A DNA stretch of 64,000 bases from Lepidostoma basale (GCA_022606425.2 JAHDVF020001564.1:1054001-1118000); one strand, 5' to 3'. Shown: positions 39,372-54,700, counted from the first letter of the stretch. The notes: generated from the letters alone by a model not told the origin. Translations and numbers: made by a program.

Positions 39372-42300
39372 TTACATGTTTTGAAGATGGAATACGACGG
39401 CTTCTCTCAGCAGCGGCATCTTGAAATATTCCCCAATCAGTTTGAATGTTCTCAAGTTGGTCACAATGTCTTTCTTGGATAGCATCAGCATGTAGTCTCC
39501 GGCGCACGTGCAAACTGTGGCCAAGTTGTCTCTTTTCACCTGTCGGAAAATAAACACGGTTAAAATTTAACCAAGAACCTTGCAAATGGCAGTACATAAT
39601 GGTATTCTAGGGTAAACCCTTATGTATGGAAGTGCAGCTTGAAGCTGTCAAAAGAAGGGTAAAAATCTATTTTCTTTCACTGAGAAAAATGTTGAAAGAC
39701 ACTATGTATAAAATAATACCAAATGAAGAAATAAGAAAGGAATATAAGGCAGTTGAGCCCGCACACTTAAAAAAAGGGTAACTGAGATGGTTTAGATACG
39801 TGAAACAAATGGATGAGGGATGAATGGTGAGAAAGATATTTGTAAATAATTGAATGGAAAATGAAGTCAGGGAAGGTTGAGGAAAACATGACAATGAATT
39901 GTTCAAAAGTGGTCATTAAAAACTTAATGTATGTTCCATTCATTTGTGAGAAAAAATATACACTTGTAAAAAAATAGTACTTTGATTCTTAATTAATACA
40001 TATGAAAACGTTTGTTATATTTTATATAGCACTTGCTCAAGCTAATAAATTATTTTGACATTTCGTCACCTGAGAGTAAGAAGGTTCCAACTGACAAAAG
40101 TAAAAAGCTGAGAAAAATGAAGACAAAGTTTTGTTCGTTTCAGGTGTGTATCTTGGAATAAAAGAGTTTTATTTCAATTTCCAGAGATTCTTTTACCGAG
40201 AAACGTGTAAATATTGTCTGGCAATAGTTGGAATAATAATGTTGTAAGTTTAAATGAATCCTTCTTCAGTGAATTGTGTGTTTTGAATGATCAGATGGAA
40301 CTTGATTCTTATCGTAACATCAAAATGACAATACTATTACATGTTTTTTTAATTGTACGTATTGATAAGGTTAGTAAGAACCCTTTTCACGAAAAAAAGC
40401 CAAATGTGAAATTTTGTTAGTTGGAACCCTCTTACTCTCAGGTGACGATTTGACAATTAGCAAGGCGAAACATGTCATTCCCATAAAATATAATAAAACT
40501 CCTATAAAACAAATGTTTTCATTCGTATTAATTATTTAATATGGATATACTTAGGAAATTGAAAATAACTTTGTTTAATCCACTAATTATTTAAAAACAC
40601 GTCATGTTTCGGAGGTTACCCCCATCATCAGGTGTAAAAATATAATAAAAACTAAACATTAGTCTTTATATAGTTTTTATATTAGTCTTTCTTTGTTTAG
40701 TTTTTATTATATTTTTACACCTGAAGATGGAGGTATACTCCGAAACATGTGTTTTTTAATAATTAGTGGATTAAACAAAGTTATTTTCAATTTCCTAAGT
40801 ATATTACTATGGAATTCCACAGTGTTAATGCCTTAGCGTTCAATAAGTTGATTTAATATGGAGTTTTACACCATTGTTCAAGAAACAATAAATACTTCAA
40901 TAAGATAGATTCTTGTTTATATCAAAGCACTAAGTTCCTTTTTTTAAATCCATCGGAAATTTTTTCTTACTTTGTGTTGAAGGAAGACGCCCGTCTCGGG
41001 TATAGCGGATGGGTTAAAGAAACTCAATATGCCACGATGCCGTGTAGTAGAGGATAGAATACAAACCTGGCGACAGCGAACGCAGATGAGATCTTGGAGA
41101 ACGTACGCCATCGCCTTTTTATTCAAAGCTTCCAAGAGTCTCCACTCCAGTTCCACATTTTCATACGCGGTGCCACAGATGGGACAGAGACACACGGGAC
41201 TGGAAATAAAATCAATTTTTGTAATACAGTTCATATTACGAACACAATCCGCAGTCAGTAGTCGGAATTATGTAACAAAACCAAACTTATGATTATTGAC
41301 AGGGCAAACCTCCTACAGATGTCGGGAAGACTGCCAGGTTTGGAAATTGTGAAGACTTTGTATATCTGGGTTCTCAAATCAGTTTCGATGGTGGGTGTGA
41401 GAAGGATTTTGATTGAAAAAAGTCTGGAAAGATCGAGGTATTTCCAATTCCACCAAAATTTAAATTATGTGTGTAGGTGATCCACATAAGTGGACTTCGA
41501 CGCTGAACCAGCATATTCCACGATGAAATATAGTACCCAAAACCCCTGACTCAGGACCTACTTATCAAAGCTGATTAGGTCGGGGCCCAGATTTATTCAG
41601 TTTGGTCACTAGGTCACAAGAGCAGGGCATCTGTACAAAGGCAAGCAAAGCATATAAAAACGGTACTTCCAACCACCCAAGAGAGCAGTCAGTATTGCGA
41701 CTTCTAACCGACACGAGTCTACACCGTCAAGTCTACGTAAGAGAAACCTCCGACCTTCCTACCGAGCTACACAACTGTCTACACTGCTACGCCACGAAAC
41801 CTTCGACGAATCTTCGCTCCAGCCGACCGACGCTACTGCCCAGCGAGCCATCATCCTCTACTGTTCACCCCCGGACTTCACCCTGCTGCTATCGACATCC
41901 AGCCACGCTCCATCACGAGTACATAATACTGTTTACGTATGATTACTTGTGATCTGTAATAAACGCTGAAACCCCCACCGTCTTTCAACTCTCACCACAA
42001 ACCCCCAAATGTGTGTTAAAATTATTACAAATGCGTGTTAAAATTATTACAAAATTAAAATTAAATTTATTAAAATTATTACTATTATTCCCAATATTTC
42101 TTTACGAAATCCCGTGACAGCGCCACAATTGACGCCTTTGAAAGGTGGTATTGGCGTCGCGTGCCGAGGATACAGTGGATTGAGAAAAGGACAAACGACC
42201 CAGCCCTACAATGAACCCAAAATAGCAGGAAAACTATCTGTAATATGTATGCGGCGAGTATTGAGTTTCTTTGGTCACATTGTCAGGAGAGAGCTGGGTA

Positions 42301-42708
42301 GCCTGGAAAAAAGTATTGTCACAGGAATTGTTCCAGGAAAAGCAGTTCCAGTAAATGTTGTAAGAAACTCATGTAAAAAGATTTATAAGACACATTCAAA
42401 CCCCTTTGATGTAAATAAATAAAAACTCTCAAATTTAAAGTTGACTAGTTTTAGCGTCGAGCCCACTGTGTGCACAGTAGAACAAAGGTTGAATTTGAAT
42501 TAGTTTGATAAGAATGGGAATCTCACCAGTTGTCCGTGTCCAGGTCGCGGTGGTTGTCCTTGCACATGTCGATGTCCCGGCAGTGGTTGCAGACCTTGCA
42601 GATGACCTCGCAGAGGGTGAAGGAAGACCCGGGGTCCCGCCACACGGCCAGTTCGCTGAACTCCCCCACACCAATCAGCCGGAGCAGATTACGTCGGAGC
42701 AGATTCAC
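39372..42708 (-). CDS. POLE: POLE exons: C-terminal zinc / Cys-cluster region
   Basis: Exons 42527-42708, 41067-41199 and 39372-39539 encode [45 protein letters not shown] and [10 protein letters not shown]. The paired CxxC groups match the CysA and CysB modules of Pol epsilon, which bind the POLE2 (B) subunit; the second is CVRC...CTC. Stop TAA at 39372-39374 after HLQNM. Confidence 0.94.
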
Positions 42709-45700
42709 CTAATCAGAGCAAAACCAGTTGGTGTTAACAACAAATAAAGTGGTTAAGATACCAATATTTCAAGTGTACTAATAAGTAGTTGTTCACCTCA
42801 TCCTCCATGGTGGAATCCAGATTAAACACCTTGCAGATGGCGTTTACAAACTCCAGCGCTGGATTGCGGCTCCCGGTCTGTCCCTCGTAATACACACTCA
42901 TCAGGCTGCCGTCCTTCTTGGACTGGAGGGATGGCATCTTCGTGTGAATCTTTTCCGTAATCCTGTAACAAGATCAGAGGTTTACCTTCGGAGCAATCTT
43001 TTCCAACTTTTTTATAACTAAACTAACTGTAAAAATATGGCAAAGATGGCAGTACATAATGGAGTTCTAGTACCAATCCTTGTTTATGGAAGCTAGCTTG
43101 GAGTTGGCAAAAGAAGGATAAAAGTAGGTTAAATTCAATAGAAATGAGATCACTGAGAATAATGAAATAAACGAGGAAATAAGGAAGAAATGTAAGGCAG
43201 ATGATTGCATCACAAGTAAAATTAAAAAAGGATCCCTGAGATGGTTTGGACATACGGAACGAATGGATTAAAGAAGAATGGTTAAAAAGTTGTACACAAG
43301 CGGTGTGAACGGAAAAAGAAGCCGAGGACAGACAAGGAAAACATGCCACGATTAAATAAATAAATAACTAAAAGGTGGCCACATTCGGCGTCGACGATAT
43401 GTGAATGTAGAGGATCTATTCTATCATATATTGTTTTCCTACACATTCTTCTCAGTGATCAGAAATATCATAAATTACAAGCGAAGTTATGAAATGAATT
43501 ATTATTATTATTATTTTGTTGAATCGCTCTTTACATCATAACAGAACAAGCCAAATCGATGTAAAGGGAATATCTATTTTATTGTCACGTGAAATCCACA
43601 CCAGACCAAAGACAGTGTGACAACCACACTGTCATCGCTGGGAATCGAACCCGGGACCTTCGATGTGGCAGTCGAAGCACTTACTCAGCCATGGAGGTTT
43701 CAATTATTATTATTGAGATGTTGATAAATATTTAACCCTTACCACTCCTTTGTCGAATGCCAGCCGACATCGCTATATGTACGCTACAACTCAGTTGTCG
43801 GCTGGCGGCCGACAAGATAAGAACTTGACTTTCTTGTGATTATTCGTTAAAAGAACATTGAATTTCATGTTTGAATAAGATTTTGAGTGTTTTCCGTTTT
43901 TATTTTACTATAAAATAATCCTTGCAAATTCACATAACCTAAAATGGCAGGAACTTGGCGTGATACGTCAAGCAGAGGAGCGATTAGAGTACAAGGCCCA
44001 CTTCACTGCGAAACTGGACAAAGGTTCTAAAGACTGTACTGTGTGCGGTAGCAGAAAGATTCCAGGGGGAAGACGGGAAACAGTGTGGTTTTGTGAGACC
44101 TGTTCCAGAAAACCTGGTCTCCATCCTGGAGATTGTTTTAAAAAATACCATACTATGCAAAACTATAAGTAGTCCATAATGTTTTTTGTAAATTGTTTTT
44201 TATTTGAAGAATAAATTATTACAAATGAATTTTTAATGATTTTTTTTGTAACTACCTATCAATAAAAACATTTTGACATTATTTAAATTAGAGTTGGTTG
44301 ACAAACAATATTAAAAAATAATGGAGTGGTAAGGGTTAATGTAAGTTGGTCACTAACTTGAAAAGCTTCTGCGACATCTCTCCTCGCAGCAGCGTGGCCA
44401 GGTCCTGTGGGCGGGCGCTGGCTGCGCTGATGTACCCCGCCACAGCCCCCGCATAAGGCTCCCGCACCGCCTCAGCCAGGTATTCCATCAGATTCCAGTT
44501 CATCTCGATGGATGCCTGATTGATAACATATTTTTAAACAATTAATACGAATGAATCATGGTTCGGTTCGCCAAACTTATCGTGCACTACGTCCATTTTA
44601 CGGTCGATATAATCGTCTATCCGAGCAAGTTATTCGGAAGACCATGGATCGTTTTCGCACCACGTACACTCTAGTGGATAATACGCATCCACAAAGATGA
44701 CAATTGTCGAAAATTGGATTTCACGATTGCGCTTCCCTCGAGCTAGCCGTGGCGCTCATATGCGCGAAATCATATTTAAACAATAATGGCATAAAATTAT
44801 CTATTAAATAAAGCCATAAATATTATGTCTAGCCTCATTTTGTCTTAGTTTAACTTCAATCTAGTTTCACACTGTCATTTGTCAACTGTAAACTATTATT
44901 TTAAATTTGTTGGAGCATGTAATTGGCCTTACTTTAATTATTCTAAATGTTTTATTATACATAGGTTGCCTTTTATGTTTTTACAATCGAACAATAGATG
45001 GCATTAGTGAGTTATGGCATCACTGTATTTGTGAACATTGACGTTTGTTATTGCGAAGCCAGTGGCAACATAGTAATTGACGGATTAGGTTGTTGATAGT
45101 GACCGTTTAAAAGAAGCAAGTTTGTGCGAAAATGGAGATCACTCGTGAAGGTTTTCATTGGATGATTTTATATGATTTTAAAAAAGGCCTTACTCGACAA
45201 CAATGCATAGAATCGCTTCGTGCAACTTTTGGTAACGAAGCACCATCAGAGAAGACTGTTTGCAATTGGTTTGAAGGAGAAAAACATCGAATTAATGTCT
45301 CATTTCCCGAATTCACCTGATTTATCGCCTAATGACTTTTCCTTGTTCCCTACTGTCAAACAAAAGATGCGTGGACAGCGATTTTCATCACCTCAAGAAG
45401 CTGTTGAAGACTTTCAAAACCATGTTTCTACAATATCAGCTTCAGAGTGGAGAAAATGTTTCCTGAATTGGTTTGAACGCATGCAAAAATGTATAGACCT
45501 AAAAGGCAAATATTTCGAAAAGCAATAAAACACTTTGTTTTAAACTTGTTTGTTTCTGTTTCACTTTTTGTAAAAACTTAAAAGGCAACCCTCGTATATA
45601 AGTTATTGATATCGCTGTATGTTACCCTTAATAAATAAATAAATAACATCTTAAAAAAATAAATGTTTTAATTTGAACATACCTCCTCTTCATCTTCATC

Positions 45701-48700
45701 CATATCTTCATTTAAGGATTCTGTAACTTGGGTATCTCCCACCTCGGTCAAACCTTTGGGTAACTGACCCTGAAATCACAAAAACATATGCATTTTTCGA
45801 AACCTTGTTTCAAGAAACACCTTCACCACATTGTTAAATTTCGAGGAAAAGATTTATTTTATTTCATAGACCACAGAAAAACCAAACTCCCGAAACAAAA
45901 CAATTATAAGAACAGTGGTGGCATTTGTATGCGTATAAAGCTGCTGAATGTCTTCGAGAGAAGGGAGCTGCGCAAATTCTGGGACCCTTGAATGATGGTG
46001 AAACCTGGAGAATATGATGCAGAAACGAGCTATATAATATCTACAAGACTTCCAGGCTGTCTGTGCATGTTTGACTGAGCTTGATGTATAGAAAATGCCA
46101 TTATCACAGGTAATAAGTATCCTGGAAGGACACCCAGGTGCAAGAAGGAAGGTAGGCAGTCTATGATGGGAAGACTGCGAATGGTGCTGCGAATACAGAA
46201 TTGGAGGATGGCAGCGGAGGACAGGAGGAGTTGGAAGCGAGGATTGATATGGGTTGTAGGGCCATCAAAGAAGAATAGTTTGATACCTTGATGCCAGCGT
46301 GGTTGGCCAGGTCCAGCCACAGAACGTAGGTCCAGCATTGCTTGTACGAGATCTCTATTCCGTGGAAGAGTTCCTTGTTTCGTATGCTCTGCACGACAAA
46401 TTCAACGTAACCTGAAATCAATGATAATATAGTAAGTCTCTGTTAAATAAAATACAGCAAAGGATATAAATATGTTATATATACCGCGGAGCGAAAAGAG
46501 AAGGCTGGAGTGCCGCATCAGTGAAAGTGTGACAGTCCATTCTTTCTGTCTACCCCTTTCGGGGAGACGGCGTGATGGTTAGTTAGTTAGTTAGTTACAT
46601 ATTATTAAAAAAAATACATTAAAAACACTTTTATACTTCGTTTTTACACAATTTCATTTTGTTTTATCAAACCAACTGGTTTCGCTTCTGCCGGAGCTTC
46701 TACAGGGTTATAAAAACATACTGATTATATAACTTATATAACCCTGTTGAAGCTACTTTCGGGTCTGCTCCGAACCAATGCATTGTATAGGACTCTGAGC
46801 ACATTGGGATCTCTGAAAACTCTTCTAGTCAGTGCAATGTCACAAATCCTCTCAATATGTGCAAGTTGTTCATTGTGTATCTATGATACCTAGTTCTCAA
46901 TGCTCTAGTAAAAGATAGCATAACGCACCTAGAGACTTTTTCTTCTTCCAATGCCGTGTCAGGTCCACCCAACGTTGGCGATCACTGCAGCAAAGGCGTC
47001 TCTGCCACTTCGAACAGGTTCTCAACTCTGGTCATTCCTGTCCATTCTTTTATGTTCCGCAGTCAGGACAACTGCATTCTACCAACTCCCCGACATCCCT
47101 CTACTTTACCCATTAATATCAGTTGAAATAGGTGGTATTTTTCCCCCCTTAGCACATGACCCTAATATGAGATCATTCTAACTTTCACACTGGACAACAG
47201 CTCTCTATTGGCTCTGGCTCTCTGTAGTACGTCTGCATTACTGACCCTATAGGTCCACGGTATACGGAGCATTATGCATCCACATCTCAAACGGCTCCAA
47301 CTGGTTCATTACATTCACTTTCAGGGTCCCAGCCATACAGTAGAAGAGACCATATATAACATTATTTAATCATTCTTTGTCAATACAAATAATATTATTA
47401 ACTAGCTGACCCGGCAACGCTTCGGTATTGCTATATTCGAGTATATAAATACACCCAAAATTATAATATAAATACACACAAAATAAAATATTTTTGGAAA
47501 GCCTGGTCCCTCATGCGCAGCACGTGACCAGACCAGCGCAAGAGAACAGAATCTCGATGTTGGAACAGTTGTACATAGAATAAGGAAGGCAGGACACAGT
47601 CGAGGGTGGGAGAGATTAAATGTTGGAATATTAATACTTGGGTACCTATGGCATCTCTGATGGAGTGCTTCTTGGTCCAGAGAATGATCTTGTTGAAATT
47701 GGCGAAGACGATCTGCGAGCCGAGTCTCTTGAACTCGGCTATTAGCTGCAGGAACAGCTTCTTCATCAGGTTGTGCAGCGTCCTTCGCAGGGCGGGGTCG
47801 TATAATAGGCACGTCGGAGTCCTCAGCCACCTGACACATCAAATGCACTGTTTATTCATCTTGTATAACATAAATTAAGCTGTCTATGTGAATATTCGAA
47901 TACGACCTTCATGGCCGAGTGGTAAGTGCATTGACTGCCAAGTGCATTGACTGCCACTCCAAAGGTTCCGCAAGACGCAAATGGCTGTGGATTGGTCACA
48001 TCCCGAGAGGAAACCCAGCCTGCATCGCTCAGGGCGCACTAGACTGGTCCCCTACGGCGGGAAAGAGGTAGCGAGGCAGACCTAGAGCCACCTAGAGAAG
48101 AGTCCTGCAAAACGAGGTCAAAGCAGCATGCCTCACTTGGGATGATGTCAGGCATCAGGCATGTGATAGAGTCGGATGGAGAAGATTCCTTGAGGCTCTA
48201 TGCACCACGGAGGCGTGATAGGACAAGAAGAATAACTAGGGCTAAAGGGGGTCTATAGATCTCAAAACACAAAAGAGTCATCTTTTTGAAAGTTAAGCAC
48301 AGGAAAAAAATATGTTTTTTTATGTCAATTCCGAGCCCTAGTCATTATGAATTGTTTACCTGTAAAAGTGTGAAATCTGGAAATCGGCAAAGACATTTTT
48401 GTAAGCCGAAACGTCTCTCAGCCAGGCGCCCACCATGGTCCGGAGCACCTTGAAGGCAGCGCTGCACTGAGACGTCTCGTCGTAGCTGACGGCAGCTCCA
48501 GGACCTAAAGTAATAAAGGGGTTAAGCTTCAGTAATTTCTTAATCAGTATACCAATTGCAAAAGAAACATTAAAGGTTGACAATGAATTGTCCAGGGAAA
48601 TTCCAGCAAGCAATGGTGACAGGGAGATAGCTTGAGCCTCTTTCTGTTCCATCTTTTAATGGATGAAATCATAGAAGAGGTGGCTGGCTTGGGACTGGGT

Positions 48701-51700
48701 TATAAAATGGGTAGGAAAACTGTTAACGTCATTTGTTAGACAGATGATGGCGCAATGTTAGTTGAATCTAAAGATGAGTTGCAAAGAATGTCATACAAGT
48801 ACAGTAGACTCCCGAGTTTCCGGGATGGATGGTGGAAAAAAATCCCGTATAATCGATTTCCCGGTTAATATGAAAACATGAAAAAATTGTAAACAAAGAG
48901 AAATTTAAAACTACGCTAAATGCGCTTACGTATACCTACTTACTTAGTAAGACGCACGTGTTAACAGCGTCACATTTTTTGACTGGAGGAAATGCCCGTC
49001 ATAGTCTTTGACGCTATCACTGATCATGCCTTTGGCGCTATCCGATGTTCCCGCAAAATCTATCAATTTTCTCTTTTTATTAATGATGTCCTGTTATGAT
49101 TTGATCATCAACATTATATTGATTCAATATTTAACGGTTGCACCATTTTCAAACTTTTGAATTATATCAAGTTTTTGTTCAATTTAAAGTACGACTTGTT
49201 TGCGTTTATCCATTATTATAGCCACTTTTAAACACAGTAAAATAAAATTAATGACAATGTTTTACGTGTATGAACTACCCTGTAGGTGCTTTATTACAAA
49301 CTCGAAACGACTATAGAGCCACAAATGTGAACTAAACTCTCAATGTCATTGTGACAGATTACAAGTACTATTGTGAACAAGTGTCCCTGATAATCCGCTT
49401 CCCGGTTAACCCGACCCCAAAAAATCGGGAGTCTACTGTAAACATAATTTGCCACAGTGTAAGATTATTTCGGCTGTGATTGGTCGCGAGCTACGTTGTA
49501 ATTAGTCGGTGAGCGACGTTGTAATTAGTAGGTGAGCGACGTTGTAATTAGTCGGTGAGCGACGTTGTGATTGGCCGACATTTTTCAATTTTCACCGGTT
49601 AACATCTGTCCTTTTGTCATTCCGTTTTCGACTCCATTTGTAACGCTTCGTTCTTTTTGACATTATTCACGATCATCATTAACATACAGCTGTAATGTTT
49701 TTTACTTTGTTTTATTCGTTAAGTTAATTACAATATTTTCTTCCTTTTTTCATCGGTTTCGTGTGGTTTTTGGGCACGCGTTTCGCTATGCGCTAATCTA
49801 TGTGATTTAAAAATAAACGTTTTATTCAATACCCCCATTTACATTTCACATTTTTTTCCTGTCGCTTAAAAAACGTTAAATAGGGGTTTCACTGTATATA
49901 GATAAGTTTATAATCCACCTACCAGAGAGAGCAATAGCATCTTGTATGAGGGCTTGCGGCTGGGCTCCAAAGCTGGTGGCGGCGCTTGTTCCCTCAGCGT
50001 GGAGCACCTGCGCCGCCTGCAGGAGGGCGCACACCGCCAGAGACTCCGTCTCCAACTCCACGCACACTCCAGAGTAGGCACCTGATGCTGACTGACTGCA
50101 GCCACCCAGCTCCTCTGTCTCACTCACTAGCCTAATTAAAAAATATATATTACACTGGCAATACTGAATATTTTACTAGGAAGTGAAGGAATCGAATCGT
50201 GTATTTAGGTAGTATGTTTACAAGAGATGGGCGAGTGGAGAGGGATATTGAAAGAAGGGTTGGGGCAGGCAACAAAGTGAATGGTGCACTTAAAGTTGTC
50301 ATCGCAAACAAAAACCTATCCAAAAAAGCTAGAATTTTTTAATGATTTTTTTTGTAACTACCTATCAATAAAAATATTTTGACATTATTTAAATTACAGT
50401 TGACTGACAAACAATATCAAAAAATAATGGAGTGGTAAGGGTTAATAGAAGAAAGCTTACATGTTGTCATCTGTTTCCCTCCCTCCCAGGTCCGGCCTGT
50501 CCATGTTGGAGCACCACAGAACGAAGTTGTGCTTCACAAGATGGCGGGCGAAGAACAGATCGGCTCCGAATAGTGTCGGATCGGCGGGCATGTTACCAAT
50601 TGGGACGTGGAAATATCTGTAGGAAACAATAAAAAAAAAACACTGTCAGTCAAAAAATACTGCCCTCTAATGGGTTGTGGATTTCCCAATATACTATGAA
50701 TTATTTTAGATTAATTACTCGTATGCTTTATTTTTTGCCTTTCCCTCTACCCTAACCTTGCTGACCCTTTCTACTTTGCTCCACCCCAGACCCCCACATT
50801 CCCTCTCCTCCCCTCAATACTGTATCCCGCCTTCCACTATGTGAATAGTTCTAAGTGTGTATTATGTTTAAATCTAGGTGGTAAGACTCCATTTTGTAAG
50901 ATTGTTATTAACATTATTATTTCTATATTAGTTTTTCATTTCGCTCCAAATATTCAGCAGTAGCGTTAAAAAGCGTACTGATGCGAGACTTGGAAATCTA
51001 CAGCAGACGTTATTGGAAAACTCCAGGTGTTTATAAATAGGTGCCTTCGCTCAATATTCAAGATATATTGGCCCCAAACAGTGTCAAATGCCGTTCTCTG
51101 GACCACGGCAGGCGAAAAGCCAATTAGAGAACAAGTCGCTAGACGCAAATGGCAGTGGATCCGTCACACTGAGACTGAACCTAGCCTGTATCGCTCAGGG
51201 CGCACTAGACTGGTCCCCTATAAGGGGAAAGAGGAAGCGAGGCAGACCTAGAGCCACCTGGAGAAGAGACCTGCAGGACGAGCTTAAGGCAGCATGCTTC
51301 ACTTGGGATGATGTTAGGCATCAGGCATGCTATAGAGTTGGGTGGAGAAGGTTCTTTGAGGCTTAATGCACCACGGAGGTGTGACAGGACAAAAATAATA
51401 AGTTTTTCGTACATGTGGAGAGTTTTGACAATTGTTAAATTAATTTTCATGATTTTTTCCATTTTCATTCTTCTTTTGCCAGTTCAATGCTTCACTTCCA
51501 TACATAAGGGTCAGTACAAGAACACCATTTTTTACTGCCATCTTAGCATTTTTGGGGTAAAAGAAGATCGTGTAAGGAAAATGAAAAAAGGGGATAAAAA
51601 AATGAACAGATTATAACAAAATATAGATAAGGATTTATGTAAAAGTGATTACCTGCACTGTTCCGTTGTTAGTTCTATCACAGTTTCCAAGTTGAGGTAA

Positions 51701-54700
51701 TGTCTGACGAGGAACTTGGCTCCGAGTCTCTGCCAGTCCAGCGAGCTGTAGAGGGTCTCCACATCCCTGACGTGTATTGGTACGAGAGGGAGCTCACACA
51801 ACCCTGAAAATATTCACTTGCCTGTATATCTATAATTTTATATTCTGTGCTGATATAAGAAAGGAATGTAGAGCGGAAGAAGGTATTATGAGCAAAATTA
51901 TGAAAGGATCGCTGCGTTGGTTCGGACATATGGAACGCATGGATGGAGAAAGAATGGTTAAGAAAGTATACGTTAATGATGTGAATGGGGTACGAAGTCG
52001 AGGCAGACCGAGGAAAACATGGCATGACCAAATTAATCAAATTTTAAAGGTTGGTCATGTTAGAAGTCGGAGGAATCGACGTGCGTGTATGACTCGTTGT
52101 ATGAATGTGGAGGAAGCTAGAGAGGTTTGCCAGGATAGAGTAGTGTGGCGGTCCATTCTCTCTGCCTACCCCTGCGGGGAAACGGCGTGATGGTTTGTTT
52201 GTTTGTTTATATTATTATTATTTTGTTGAATCGCTCTTTACATCATACAGTGCAAGCCAAATCCATGTAGAGGGTATAGCTATCATAGTGATTCTCATTC
52301 AGTTTAAATACCTCGTTTGAAAGTTCAAACTATGGAGATGTTTTTAAAATAATCTGCACAAAAAATTTATACATGTTGTTTTTTTTTAAATCGCCTTTCT
52401 TTTGGAGTTTGTCAATAAAAATAATTAAAATGTATGACATTTCCATCTGGTATTTCCTAATGTGGAGAGACAGTTTTGGTTTTTGTATTGAAAATGAATG
52501 CCTGTAATCTTCACTAATTAAGAAAAAATTAAAAGTTTGATTATAACCAACAGTTATTTTTTAATTAATTTTAAAAACACCTGACCTCAATAAATTTCAA
52601 AAAAACTTAAATGCGTTTTATCTAAAAAATGGTTCACTTTTGCATAATGACATGCATGACATAATTCATCAGAAATAACCTCTTAGAAGGAATGTATTTA
52701 ATAACCAATAACCCTGTATACAATTAGTGTGAATGGGAAAAGAAGTTGAGGAAGGCCAAGGAAGACATGGTATGACCAAATTAATCAATTACTGAAGGCG
52801 GCCATGTTCGAAGTAGGAACAATCAACGAGTGTGCATGTCACGATGTGTGAATGTAGAAGAGGGGCCAGGATAGAGCAATGTGGCTATCCATCCTCTCTG
52901 CCTACCCCTATGGTTAGACTAAATTAATCAAATTTTAAAGGTAGACCAGATTCGCTATATGATTGGATATAGCTCAGGATAGAGTAATGTGTGGTCCATT
53001 CTCTTTGCCTACCCTTCTGAGAAATGGATTATTGTCATGACCAAATCAATCAAAATTTGAATGTCAGCCATGTTAACCCTTAACGTACCGTGTTCAAAAC
53101 AAAACGCTCGCTCCCATGTGGTAAATTCAGTTTACCGCTAACTTTATCTAAATATCAAGCATATGACTCGATGAATCAAAATTTAATTTATGTCATCTTG
53201 TAGGGAATTTCATTAGGAATAGATCGATATCTATAACATACATGGATTATTTGAAAAACATATCATTATTAATTTTTTTCTGGAACCATGCGATTTCTGA
53301 TATGGAATGCGTCACAGCATACGAGCAACTGAACACCAAGTATAAACTTGTCCCCGCGCCGCAGCCGGCGGGCGAGACTTTACGTATGATAAAGGCACCT
53401 AGGCAAAATGTATACTACGTTCAAGACAACGAGTATGTATTAATATTTGTCCCTTTTGGTAAAGTGTTAACATTTTCACAGTTCTGATATTATTAAGTTG
53501 CGTGCTGCGTTTCCATCCAGTCGGTATTATTACGTACCTATTGAAAAGGCCAAACACATAATTTATAATACGTTCAAAACAGCGAGTAAGTATTTGTCAC
53601 TTTTGATAAAGTTGTAAATATTAGCAAAACAAATTCTACCTTAACACGAATGAAGGTGAGGGCAGTCTTAGAAAATATTTTTTTTTGGGATGAAGGAAGT
53701 AATTTTTTGCTTTTTTTTTTATTACGAAATATTACGAACACTTCAATGGAGGATTACAATTTTTTTTTATAATATTAGGGTCCATAGGTTTTAAGAAAAT
53801 CAACTTTAAATTGGCAGTGGAAACTCAATTGACCACATGGCAACGCGACGGTTAAAAGTTGGAAAAATTGATGTGCGTGTATAATTTGGTGTATGAATGT
53901 GGAGAAATTTTTATAGAGTTGTCAGGATAGAGTAGTGTAGCGGACCATTGTCTCTGCCATGATGGTTTGTGTGTATGTGTGTCAATGGTTTAACCATTTG
54001 TGATTTCACATCTTTATCGGGTTCCGCGTGTTGGCTAACCTGGCATGAGCGTCTGCAGGGCCTGCAGCGAGAGGGTGGACTGGACCGCGCACAGCGTGGG
54101 TCCCTTGTTCTCGTCCTTGTAGTCCTGCAACGCGCGTTGGATGAGCCGGTACACCTGCTTCACGTCTGTCTCGCAGCGCACCTCGAATGTTACATCAGCC
54201 GGAGGCAGCTGAGACTCATCCGTCCCGCCGGATATTCTGTTAACAAAATATCATTATGTCAATATAAATAGTAGAAACAATGAAATGGTCAATAGAAATA
54301 CTGAGAATAAAACAAATTTACAAATACGTACAAATTTTTTGTCGGGATTGATTGTATCTCAATAGAGACGAAGATGTAAATTGTTTTTTGGAAAAATAAT
54401 ATGGTGGTCGAGGCGTTTACAGGACTTATGACCTGTCATTGGTTGGGTTAAGCGATTGCTTTATGTTAACAACATTTCCCATTCTGCCCTTCTTACGAAC
54501 ACACCATGTCTGACAAATTTTTGGAAGTTGTATATATGCTACTATGTTGCACCACACTTTACATGTTATTAGTTCAATCTACACTAGCGCCATCTATTAA
54601 GAATACATGTAAGCATTAAGCAGAAAGTCTTTTTATTAATGCAATCTTTTTATTTGTCTACAAATATTGGTAACATTAAAATTCATTTTGTCGTTTGTTT

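Noticed and set aside
47402..47848. 148-codon minus-strand frame
   Set aside because: Wrong frame over POLE exon 47646-47830, running on into intron; the POLE frame is the conserved one.
53242..53487. 81-codon open frame as a host gene exon
   Set aside because: It lies entirely inside a TTAA-flanked repeat with a second copy at 27731-28514.
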